Shown: positions 1 to 5,297 of the stretch, in pieces | Numbering within the stretch: the stretch's first letter is position 1 | Layout of the letters: each line of letters starts with the position of its first letter | From: Oscillospiraceae bacterium | GTDB lineage: Bacteria; Bacillota_A; Clostridia; Oscillospirales; Ruminococcaceae | Assembly: GCA_017400025.1 (NCBI GenBank) | Contig: JAFQAF010000342.1 | Location: forward strand, 1-5,297 | Reading direction: 5' to 3' | DNA: 5,297 bases | Notes under the pieces: model-generated | Databases searched by the model: none | Told to the model about the DNA's origin: nothing | Seen by the model: the letters and a program-made list of their open reading frames with translations, nothing else | Program-made: the position numbers and the translations under genes

Positions 1-2
1 AT

Positions 3-2567
3 AAAAAAGCCAACAGCAAAGAACTGTTGAACAAATTAAGAGTAGCTATTCCTGATTTGAGTGGTGAAAGTATTTCATATGTTAAGGGAGATGAGTTCCC
101 AAAAAGCAATGTAAGCATTGTTGAACAGGTTGGACAGTTTTTTAAGTCTCTTGGAAATAAGGTATCAAGGGTAGGTTTTGGCGATATTATTATCAATGAG
201 AGAACAGTGAAGGATGACATTGCCCATGGTATTGGCAGAGCAAAATCTGCCACATTTAAAGCTGTCCCGGATATTCTGGCAAAAGGCAAACAGATTGACT
301 ATCAGCCAAACTGGAAAGGCAGAGGATATGATTCTTATGTGTTTGCAGGCCAGATAGACTATGCAGGCAAGCCAGCCTATGTTGCAACTGTTGTAACAAA
401 AGGTGATGATAACAGGTTTTATCTTCACGAAGTGTTGGATGAAAATGGCAATATTATTTTCACAAAAAAAGAAACTGGTCTCATCAAGACCGGAGTTACC
501 GCACAAAGCGGAGTAACCGGTGAGCCAGTTTCTAATAAAATTATATCACATCCAACTCAGGATATGCAAGATGCTGACACTACACAGGTTAAGAATGGAA
601 AGCTTGTTCCGGAAAAATGGCGGAGAGAGCAGCCGGCAAAAGAAAATAATATACAGGATAAAGCACAGCAGGTTATTGTAAAAGCAAAAAGCAAAGCACA
701 GAAACAGCTGCTGCGTAAAAAGCTGACTGACAGTGGTAAATCAGATGTTGTAAAACAGCTGGAAGCATTTGAAAAGCGCACAGGCATCAATGTATGGTTT
801 TACAATGGAGAGCTGGAAGATATGGGCGGTTTCGCGTATAAAGGCGAAATGTTTCTTGACATCAGTGACCCGGATATTCTCCTGACTACAGCCATTCACG
901 AATCTATCCATCTGTATAAGAACAACAATATTGATAAATTCAATAAACTGCGTGACCGGATATTCAGACTTGAAGAAGACCAGAAGTCAGAATACGGGGA
1001 AATAGGTTTCTGGACAAGAGATGCCTACACCGAAATTTATGGTGATGATACAGATGCTATCAATGAAGAAGTTGTGGCAAAACTGTGCGAAATTTGCGTA
1101 AATAATCCTGAACAGTTTTTTGATACTCTGGGCAAGGAAAAAAATATCGTTGAAATCATCGCTGATATTCTCCGTGAAATCAAAAATACCATTACAATCA
1201 AGCTGACAAACAGCGAACAGGCAAAAATTGACAATGCTCTTATTGCTTTGGAAAGATATTTGAGAGGTGATGCAGTTCAGCATGCTCCGGTGAATAATGA
1301 TATACGTTTTTCAATGAAAGAGCCAATGCGCAGAGATGTTGCAAATATGTCTTGGGAAGACTATAATAATTATGGATGGGCCATACTCGGAAGAAAAGAT
1401 GATGGCGACTATCTTCTCACTGCGAAAGATGCAGCAGTTTTTAGAGAAGCAGTCCGTAAAATGAAGCCGTATGCAAACAGAAACGCAGAAGGCAATCAAA
1501 TGGTAATTGTTGATAATAAAATAATTACTACAAACGGAGATAAAAATAACCCATCATACGAACAAATTATAGTTTTTGAAGGGGCAACAAGCGACACTGT
1601 TGCAGACATGGAGGTTTCATTTAATGAGGCAGGGAAATACCTTGACATTCAAACAGCGCGGGAATCTATTCGAGATGCTTTTCCGGATGCGAATGTCACC
1701 TATTATGATAAAGAAAGTTTCAACACACCTCGGAAGTTTCAAGGAAACAGCGAAAATCGAAGCGGAAGCGGAAAGGCTTTTAAAACAGTTCGAAAAGTGC
1801 AAAGACCAAAAAGCAATGGAAGAATTAATTCTGGCACTTTAACAGGATACATCAGTGAAGACCTTGATGACTATATGTCTGAAGACGGATTACCAAGAGT
1901 AACATTGTCTGATGATAAAGACTATATAATCCAGCAAGGTTACAATGGCGGATATGTGTCCTTTTTAGGTGAAACGGAGCTGCCTACAATAAAAGCTGTT
2001 GTTGAAGAAATGAATAAATTTATAGAAGACCCGGATTCAGTTGATACCAGGTCTTTTATTTATGATGGTGAAAACTTTATTTCTCCAAGTCTAAAAGTCA
2101 AACGTGCATCAATTCCCGAAGAATATCAGGGAATGTCCACACAGGAAATCACAAAAGCATTGATTGAAAAGCACGGAGCCCATAAAAAAGGTGAAAAAAT
2201 TACCAATGAGGTTTCTGTGCCTAAAAAAGATATGCAGGGCAGAAATGTTGCCAAAGGCAGCCAGACTATTATGGAAGCTGCTGCAACTAAAAAAGAAATG
2301 CTGGATGATTATCAGAAGGCTATAGCAGCAGGTGCATTCAGCTATGATGTAAACCGTGACAAGGATGCAGTGGACAAGGCGGTGAAATACATTGAAGACA
2401 ATGGTTTCCGCAATACCCTTGATTACTGGAAAAGCAAAATTTCCAATGATGAAGCCCTGACAAAAGATGATATGGCCAAAGCACAGATAATGTATGCTGT
2501 AGCTGTAGCAAACGATGATTACGATACAGCGATGGAACTGGCTGTGGATATTATAAATTTGTATTAA
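3..2567 (+). CDS. Phage/conjugative-element polyvalent protein, C-terminal part (5' partial): BECR/LPD3-like domain, zincin-like metallopeptidase domain, helical tail
   Basis: The frame is open to the left edge. The first possible start, TTG at 27, has no Shine-Dalgarno sequence, so this is the 3' part of a longer gene; residue numbers here count from that TTG. Residues about 67-141 (HGIGRAKSATFKAVPDIL, NWKGRGYD, RFYLHEV) resemble the LPD3/BECR-fold nuclease-like domains of phage polyvalent proteins. Residues about 238-390 look like a zincin protease, with HESIH at 291-295 and EE at 347-348 as likely third ligand. Residues 427-565 form an unrecognised alpha/beta domain, followed by a Ser/Gly/Arg-rich linker (572-603). 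Residues about 698-846 (EEYQGMSTQEITKALI, FSYDV, LDYWKSKI, AMELAVDI) match the helical module common in these proteins. Such proteins are thought to be injected or transferred with element DNA to counter host defences. The protein ends where relatives continue, so truncation is likely. Exact family names are from memory. Confidence 0.75.
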   Translation, partial: KKANSKELLNKLRVAIPDLSGESISYVKGDEFPKSNVSIVEQVGQFFKSLGNKVSRVGFGDIIINERTVKDDIAHGIGRAKSATFKAVPDILAKGKQIDYQPNWKGRGYDSYVFAGQIDYAGKPAYVATVVTKGDDNRFYLHEVLDENGNIIFTKKETGLIKTGVTAQSGVTGEPVSNKIISHPTQDMQDADTTQVKNGKLVPEKWRREQPAKENNIQDKAQQVIVKAKSKAQKQLLRKKLTDSGKSDVVKQLEAFEKRTGINVWFYNGELEDMGGFAYKGEMFLDISDPDILLTTAIHESIHLYKNNNIDKFNKLRDRIFRLEEDQKSEYGEIGFWTRDAYTEIYGDDTDAINEEVVAKLCEICVNNPEQFFDTLGKEKNIVEIIADILREIKNTITIKLTNSEQAKIDNALIALERYLRGDAVQHAPVNNDIRFSMKEPMRRDVANMSWEDYNNYGWAILGRKDDGDYLLTAKDAAVFREAVRKMKPYANRNAEGNQMVIVDNKIITTNGDKNNPSYEQIIVFEGATSDTVADMEVSFNEAGKYLDIQTARESIRDAFPDANVTYYDKESFNTPRKFQGNSENRSGSGKAFKTVRKVQRPKSNGRINSGTLTGYISEDLDDYMSEDGLPRVTLSDDKDYIIQQGYNGGYVSFLGETELPTIKAVVEEMNKFIEDPDSVDTRSFIYDGENFISPSLKVKRASIPEEYQGMSTQEITKALIEKHGAHKKGEKITNEVSVPKKDMQGRNVAKGSQTIMEAAATKKEMLDDYQKAIAAGAFSYDVNRDKDAVDKAVKYIEDNGFRNTLDYWKSKISNDEALTKDDMAKAQIMYAVAVANDDYDTAMELAVDIINLY
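225..449 (+). other. Domain: BECR/LPD3-like (possible nuclease) domain within the polyvalent protein
   Basis: This region encodes residues 67-141 counted from the TTG at 27. It has a His-Gly-Ile-Gly-Arg-Ala-Lys helix start (His67), an Asn-Trp-Lys-Gly-Arg-Gly-Tyr-Asp turn (95-102), alternating beta strands (VFAGQIDYAG, AYVATVVT) and a final YLHEV strand (His134). This order of a helix and then a four-stranded sheet carrying His/Arg/Lys residues suits the Barnase-EndoU-ColicinE5/D-RelE fold found in polyvalent proteins. Catalysis is inferred and not shown by the sequence. The domain could instead be a non-enzymatic protein-associated domain. Confidence 0.5.
735..1200 (+). other. Domain: zincin-like metallopeptidase (HESIH) within the polyvalent protein
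   Basis: The HExxH zinc motif HESIH is at 897-911. It sits in a helix after a short hydrophobic strand (ILLTTAIHESIHLY). A beta hairpin precedes it (INVWFYNGEL, GGFAYKGEMFLDI), as expected for the active-site cleft of a zincin. About 50 residues later, Asn-Glu-Glu-Val-Val-Ala-Lys-Leu (1062-1085) offers a helical Glu as third zinc ligand, the usual pattern in gluzincin-like proteases of phage polyvalent proteins. All visible zinc ligands are intact, so peptidase activity is plausible. The substrate is unknown, and self-processing of the polyprotein is one possibility. Confidence 0.6.
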
Positions 2568-2705
2568 TATTATATGCAGAGAATATAATTAATTTTTAAT
2601 AGTACAATCATATTTATTATTTGTAAATATATTTTAAATCTGATTTATATTTATTGATTTGTCAATTTTTATTTACAATTTCATAACAAAATATATGATT
2701 TCTTA

Positions 2706-2714
2706 TGATATAAT
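2706..2714 (+). promoter_or_regulatory. Possible distal promoter with extended -10 (TGATATAAT)
   Basis: The sequence TG-A-TATAAT matches the extended -10 consensus TGnTATAAT exactly. No convincing -35 lies 16-18 bases upstream, but extended -10 promoters need one less. A start near 2721 would put the 2736-2750 inverted repeat near the 5' end of the transcript. The region is so AT-rich that a chance match is quite possible. Confidence 0.3.
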
Positions 2715-2735
2715 CTGATAAAATAATGTAGTAGG

Positions 2736-2750
2736 GCAACTTGAGGTTGC
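2736..2750. promoter_or_regulatory. Inverted repeat GCAAC-N5-GTTGC, candidate operator
   Basis: GCAAC and its exact reverse complement GTTGC flank the five bases TTGAG. It is the only GC-containing dyad in an otherwise extremely AT-rich leader. It lies between the distal extended -10 and the proximal promoter of the XRE-GlmM gene. Half-sites of 5 bp with centres 10 bp apart suit a dimeric XRE/Cro-type regulator bound to one DNA face. No T-tract follows, so it is not an intrinsic terminator. That the fused HTH domain of the downstream gene binds here is inference. Confidence 0.35.
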
Positions 2751-2772
2751 GTAAATTTCAAACTATTGTTGA

Positions 2773-2801
2773 TTGAATATAATTTTGAACTGCTGTATTA
2801 T
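2773..2801 (+). promoter_or_regulatory. Candidate sigma-A promoter of the XRE-glmM operon
   Basis: A -35 box TTGAAT (2773-2778) is separated by exactly 17 bases from a -10 box TATTAT (2796-2801), which overlaps a perfect TATAAT at 2799-2804. Transcription would start near 2808-2811, giving a leader of roughly 45 bases before the ATG at 2855. This is the best-placed promoter for the operon. Confidence 0.45.
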
Positions 2802-2854
2802 AATATAAGGAGAAGATTGATACTTCACGCTATATCCATACAAGGAGATTTATT

Positions 2855-4477
2855 ATGACTATTGGTGAAAAAATAACTCTTCTGCGCAGTGCGGCTAATA
2901 TATCCCAGGAAACACTGGCTGACAAACTGAATGTATCCAGACAGTCTGTTTCAAAATGGGAAATGGACCAGTCACTGCCACAGATTGATAAAGTACTGCA
3001 GATCTGCGAAATGTTCAATATTTCCACAGATGAACTGCTTTATGACAAGATTTCAATAAACCGTTCAAAACCCGGAACAAAAAGAAAAAATAAATACTTC
3101 GGAACAGACGGCTTCCGTGGCGAAGCAAATATGAATCTCACCTCCATGCAGGCTTACAAAGTAGGCCGTTTTCTGGGCTGGTATTATTCATCACAGCTTT
3201 CCGGCTGCAAAACAGCCGGCTACCGCCCCCGCATAGTAATAGGCAAGGACACACGCCGTTCAAGTTATATGCTGGAATACTCCATAGTTGCCGGCATCAC
3301 TGCTTCCGGTGCAGATGCATATATGCTGCATGTTACCACAACCCCAAGTGTATCCTATGTAACACGTCAGGATGAGTTTGATTGCGGCATTATGATTACT
3401 GCCTCACACAACCCATTTTATGACAATGGCATCAAGGTAATAAACAGATACGGAGAAAAGCTTGATGATGAAACAACAGAACTGATAGAAGCATATATCG
3501 ACGGTGAACTTGATGTGCTGGGCGTAAAAGGTGATGACCTGCCGCTGGCACACAGGGAAAATATAGGCCAGATAGTTGACTATGTTTCCGGAAGAAACAG
3601 ATACGTAGGTTACCTAATATCCATCGCATCACAATCATACAGAGATTTGAAAATAGGTCTTGACTGTGCAAACGGTGCATCCTGGATGATTGCAAAAGCA
3701 GTATTTGACGCACTTGGCGCACATACAGTGGTTATAGGCAATGAGCCAAACGGACTGAACATAAACAATGGCTGTGGTTCAACACATATTGAAAAACTGC
3801 AGGCACTTGTAAAGGAACAGCACCTCGATGTAGGTTTTGCTTTTGACGGTGATACAGACCGTTGTATTGCCGTGGATGAAAATGGCAATGTAGTTGATGG
3901 CGATGCTATGATGTATATACTGGCACAGCGTCTGAAATCCCGCGGTATGCTCAATGGCAATACTGTAGTGGCAACTGTTATGTCAAACAGCGGTTTTGTT
4001 GCATCGCTTAAAAAGGCAGGTATAGACTGCGAACAGACTAAAGTGGGTGACCGTTTTGTATATGAATGTATGCAGGAAAAGAATTATTCTCTTGGCGGTG
4101 AACAGTCCGGTCATATTATTATGAAGAAATATGCCACAACAGGTGACGGCCTGCTGACAGCAATTATGCTGGCGGAAGAAATGAGAGACAGAAAAATGTC
4201 TCTTTCCAAACTGGCAGAGCCGGTGATGCTTTACCCGCAGTACCTTGTGAACCTGAGAGTAAAGGACAAAAACGCTGTTATGGAAGATGCAGCAGTTCTT
4301 GATGCAGTGAAAGCTGTTGAAGCAGATATTGCAGGAAACGGCAGGGCACTGCTGAGACAGAGCGGCACAGAACCTGTTATCCGTGTTATGATTGAAGCAG
4401 AAACTGATGAGCTTTCCAGAAATTTTGCTCACAGAATTGCTGATGTAATAAAAGAAAGAGGGCATTGTAATGAATAA
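2855..4477 (+). CDS. glmM: XRE-family HTH domain fused to phosphoglucosamine mutase (GlmM)
   Basis: The catalytic part converts glucosamine-6-phosphate to glucosamine-1-phosphate in the cytoplasm, the step that commits amino sugar to UDP-GlcNAc and peptidoglycan. Residues about 4-62 are a Cro/C1-type helix-turn-helix (SQETLADKLNVSRQSVSKWE at 17-36). A short basic linker (70-79, with KRKNK at 76-80) leads straight into a full mutase from KYFGTDGFRG (80-89). Visible motifs are TASHNP with the phospho-serine Ser184, metal-binding DGDTDR (331-336), the GlmM-diagnostic sugar loop GGEQSGH (414-420) and phosphate loop RQSGTEP (501-507). GlmM is usually about 450 residues; the part after the HTH is about 463, so the mutase is complete. 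The start is ATG after AAGGAG (2842-2847, 7-base spacer). No ATG, GTG or TTG lies in the linker, so a mutase-only product cannot start there conventionally. An HTH on GlmM is unusual and suggests self-regulation. Phosphomannomutase is less likely. Confidence 0.92.
   Translation: MTIGEKITLLRSAANISQETLADKLNVSRQSVSKWEMDQSLPQIDKVLQICEMFNISTDELLYDKISINRSKPGTKRKNKYFGTDGFRGEANMNLTSMQAYKVGRFLGWYYSSQLSGCKTAGYRPRIVIGKDTRRSSYMLEYSIVAGITASGADAYMLHVTTTPSVSYVTRQDEFDCGIMITASHNPFYDNGIKVINRYGEKLDDETTELIEAYIDGELDVLGVKGDDLPLAHRENIGQIVDYVSGRNRYVGYLISIASQSYRDLKIGLDCANGASWMIAKAVFDALGAHTVVIGNEPNGLNINNGCGSTHIEKLQALVKEQHLDVGFAFDGDTDRCIAVDENGNVVDGDAMMYILAQRLKSRGMLNGNTVVATVMSNSGFVASLKKAGIDCEQTKVGDRFVYECMQEKNYSLGGEQSGHIIMKKYATTGDGLLTAIMLAEEMRDRKMSLSKLAEPVMLYPQYLVNLRVKDKNAVMEDAAVLDAVKAVEADIAGNGRALLRQSGTEPVIRVMIEAETDELSRNFAHRIADVIKERGHCNE
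3085..3125 (+). other. Possible -1 slip site with immediate stop and downstream hairpin at the HTH/GlmM junction
   Basis: In the reading frame, A_AAA_AAT (3085-3091) fits the X_XXY_YYZ heptamer. A -1 slip, or one extra A from polymerase stuttering on the six-A run, puts TAA (3091-3093) as the next codon. That would release a 79-residue HTH-plus-linker protein. A hairpin can form 5 bases later: CTTC (3097-3100) with GAAG (3122-3125) and GGAA (3101-3104) with TTCC (3113-3116). AAT is a weaker A-site codon for slippage than AAG. The hairpin also lies in conserved mutase codons and may be accidental, so function is inference. Confidence 0.3.
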
Positions 4478-5135
4478 ACTTGTAAAAACTGCAGAGTTAT
4501 ATGAATGTAATGTACCGTATCTGAAAGATTTGTTTGAATCCTGCGAATACCCATGGGAAATGCTTGGACAGATTAAAAACCTTTGCAAGGAACTGCTTGA
4601 AAAGGGAATAGAAGGTTTTACAGAAATTGAACCGGGCATTCTGGTGGGCAGAGATGTTACTATTGCAAAAACTGCCACAATTATTGCTCCTGCAATTATC
4701 GGCCATGGCACAGAAATCCGCCCAGGCGCATATCTGCGAGGAAATGTTATTACAGGTGAAAACTGTGTTCTGGGTAATTCATCAGAATTTAAAAACTGTA
4801 TTCTGCTGGATAAAGTACAGGCACCGCATTATAACTATGTAGGTGATTCAATTCTTGGCAACAAGGCACATATGGGCGCTGGTTCCATCTGTTCAAACCT
4901 TAAATCAGACGGCAAGGCAGTAGTAATCCACGGTGATGTGGATTATGAAACAGGCATAAGAAAGATTGGCGGTATTCTTGCTGATGGTGCAGACATCGGC
5001 TGTGGCTGTGTAATCAATCCGGGTACAGTTATCGGCAAAAAGACATCTGTTTATCCTCTCACATCTCTCAGAGGTGTGTTCCCGGCAAACTGCATTGTAA
5101 AAACTATTGAAAATGTAGTTGTAAGAAAAGACTGA
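4470..5135 (+). CDS. Stand-alone left-handed beta-helix acetyltransferase, GlmU C-terminal-like (glucosamine-1-phosphate N-acetyltransferase candidate)
   Basis: It likely transfers acetyl from acetyl-CoA to glucosamine-1-phosphate, the product of the preceding gene. Residues about 10-50 form a helical N-terminus with the YPWE motif (27-30) common in short clostridial proteins annotated as 'UDP-GlcNAc pyrophosphorylase'. Residues about 54-205 are hexapeptide repeats of a left-handed beta helix (for example IAKTATIIAPAIIG). GlmU acetyltransferase residues are recognisable: Arg84 in IRPGA, Lys108 in EFKN, His120 and Tyr123 in APHYNYVGD, then GAGSICSN (136-143). The nucleotidyltransferase domain of bifunctional GlmU (about 230 residues) is absent, and there is no G-x-G-T-R-M-type motif, so it cannot make UDP-GlcNAc alone. 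The ATG overlaps the end of glmM by 8 bases and the likely ribosome site AGAGGG (4457-4462) is inside glmM, which indicates translational coupling. Another sugar or nucleotide-sugar acceptor is possible. Trimerisation is expected for the fold. Confidence 0.85.
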   Translation: MNKLVKTAELYECNVPYLKDLFESCEYPWEMLGQIKNLCKELLEKGIEGFTEIEPGILVGRDVTIAKTATIIAPAIIGHGTEIRPGAYLRGNVITGENCVLGNSSEFKNCILLDKVQAPHYNYVGDSILGNKAHMGAGSICSNLKSDGKAVVIHGDVDYETGIRKIGGILADGADIGCGCVINPGTVIGKKTSVYPLTSLRGVFPANCIVKTIENVVVRKD

Positions 5136-5147
5136 ATTAATTATAAT
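5119..5147 (+). promoter_or_regulatory. Candidate internal promoter for nagB
   Basis: TTGTAA (5119-5124) and a perfect TATAAT (5142-5147) are exactly 17 bases apart. They overlap the last codons and stop of the acetyltransferase gene. Transcription would begin near 5154, about 30 bases before the nagB ATG. If real, nagB can be expressed apart from the two upstream genes as well as by read-through. No terminator separates them. Confidence 0.4.
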
Positions 5148-5184
5148 ATATATAAAAGAAACCTTATTATAAAGGAGAACAATT

Positions 5185-5297
5185 ATGAAATTTATCAATG
5201 TAAAAACTTATGAAGAACTCAGCCATAAGGCTGCACTGCTTATTGCAGCACAGATGACTGTAAAACCTGACAGTGTACTGGGTCTTGCAACAGGCTC
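5185..5297 (+). CDS. nagB: Glucosamine-6-phosphate deaminase, N-terminal fragment (3' partial)
   Basis: Only the first 37 codons and two bases of the next are in the window. The protein begins MKFINVKTYEELSHKAALLI and reaches LKP-like VKPDSVLGLATGS, the strand and phosphate-binding loop typical of the NagB/isomerase-deaminase family (GLATGSTP). NagB interconverts glucosamine-6-phosphate and fructose-6-phosphate plus ammonia in the cytoplasm. The ATG has a strong site AAAGGAG (5171-5177) with a 7-base spacer. It follows the acetyltransferase by 49 bases on the same strand, so all three genes act on the glucosamine-6-phosphate node. Whether it works in catabolism or in synthesis cannot be told from this fragment. 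The related 6-phosphogluconolactonase family shares the fold, but this N-terminus is much closer to NagB. Confidence 0.88.
   Translation, partial: MKFINVKTYEELSHKAALLIAAQMTVKPDSVLGLATG

Larger units (their letters stand above)
2568..2854. other. Very AT-rich intergenic region between the mobile-element gene and the amino-sugar operon
   Basis: These 287 bases hold no credible gene, tRNA or other structured RNA that I can recognise. No GC-rich hairpin plus T-tract follows the stop codon of the upstream gene; only a very weak ATTGA-TTTG-TCAAT stem followed by four further T residues is present at 2653-2670. The right half contains promoter-like and operator-like sequence (listed separately) for the downstream operon. 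The sharp fall in G+C suits a junction between a decayed mobile element and chromosomal genes. Confidence 0.6.

Noticed and set aside
27..29. TTG at 27 as the true start of the first gene
   Set aside because: The frame is open upstream to the window edge with protein-like codons and there is no ribosome binding site; the gene is better read as 5' partial.
491..519. Near-repeat CGGAGTTACCG / CGGAGTAACCG
   Set aside because: It encodes a local GVT repeat in a linker of the polyvalent protein; no sign of a regulatory role.
2653..2670. Weak stem ATTGA-TTTG-TCAAT followed by four further T residues, as a terminator for the polyvalent gene
   Set aside because: A five-pair stem with one G-C pair in very AT-rich DNA is too unstable and too likely by chance.
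2637..2719. Direct repeat AATCTGAT at 2637-2644 and 2712-2719 as an attachment-site or element-end duplication
   Set aside because: Eight AT-rich bases repeated 75 bases apart in low-complexity DNA is expected by chance, and it does not flank a mobile element.
2817..2858. A 13-codon leader peptide (TTG start after AAGGAG at 2807-2812) whose TGA overlaps the XRE-GlmM ATG
   Set aside because: The spacer is only 4 bases, the start is TTG, and the best promoter would start transcription at or inside its ribosome site. It would be possible only from the distal promoter.
3983..4711. Long antisense reading frame (about 242 codons) opposite the glmM end and acetyltransferase start
   Set aside because: It runs opposite two well-conserved genes, has a Cys/Phe/His-rich composition typical of shadow frames, and no recognisable motifs.
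1..5297. CRISPR arrays, tRNA or rRNA genes, complete insertion sequences, known riboswitches
   Set aside because: No regular repeats, cloverleaf, transposase or riboswitch core was seen on reading the window; in particular, the glmM leader is too short and AT-rich for a glmS-type ribozyme.

Overview
The window looks like a low-GC Firmicute of the class Clostridia, most like a gut Ruminococcus or another Oscillospiraceae. The reasons are AAGGAG-type ribosome binding sites, AT-rich intergenic DNA, sigma-A style promoters, and the family resemblance of the amino-sugar genes. This placement is made from memory of such sequences, not from a search.

Positions 1-2567 hold the 3' part of a very large gene of phage or conjugative-element origin, a 'polyvalent protein'. 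It enters from the left edge. In order it contains a BECR/LPD3-like domain, an HESIH zincin metallopeptidase-like domain, an unrecognised alpha/beta domain, a low-complexity linker and the helical module that in relatives precedes much more protein. Here it stops abruptly and runs into very AT-rich DNA, so it is probably the end of a degraded or truncated mobile element.

Positions 2568-2854 are non-coding. They carry two candidate promoters and a GCAAC-N5-GTTGC inverted repeat that could be an operator.

Positions 2855-5297 are a co-directional amino-sugar operon. The first gene is an unusual fusion of an XRE/Cro-type DNA-binding domain to a complete phosphoglucosamine mutase (GlmM). It overlaps by 8 bp a gene for a stand-alone left-handed beta-helix acetyltransferase that keeps GlmU-type catalytic residues but has no uridylyltransferase domain. 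After a 49-bp gap with its own promoter-like sequence, glucosamine-6-phosphate deaminase (nagB) begins and leaves by the right edge.

Together the three enzymes join fructose-6-P, glucosamine-6-P, glucosamine-1-P and N-acetylglucosamine-1-P. The fused DNA-binding domain suggests that the mutase could sense its own sugar phosphates and control the operon. At the domain junction there is an A_AAA_AAT slip site. A -1 shift there runs directly into TAA, and a predicted hairpin follows 5 nt later, so a free repressor might also be made. The fusion and this junction are the most interesting parts of the window.
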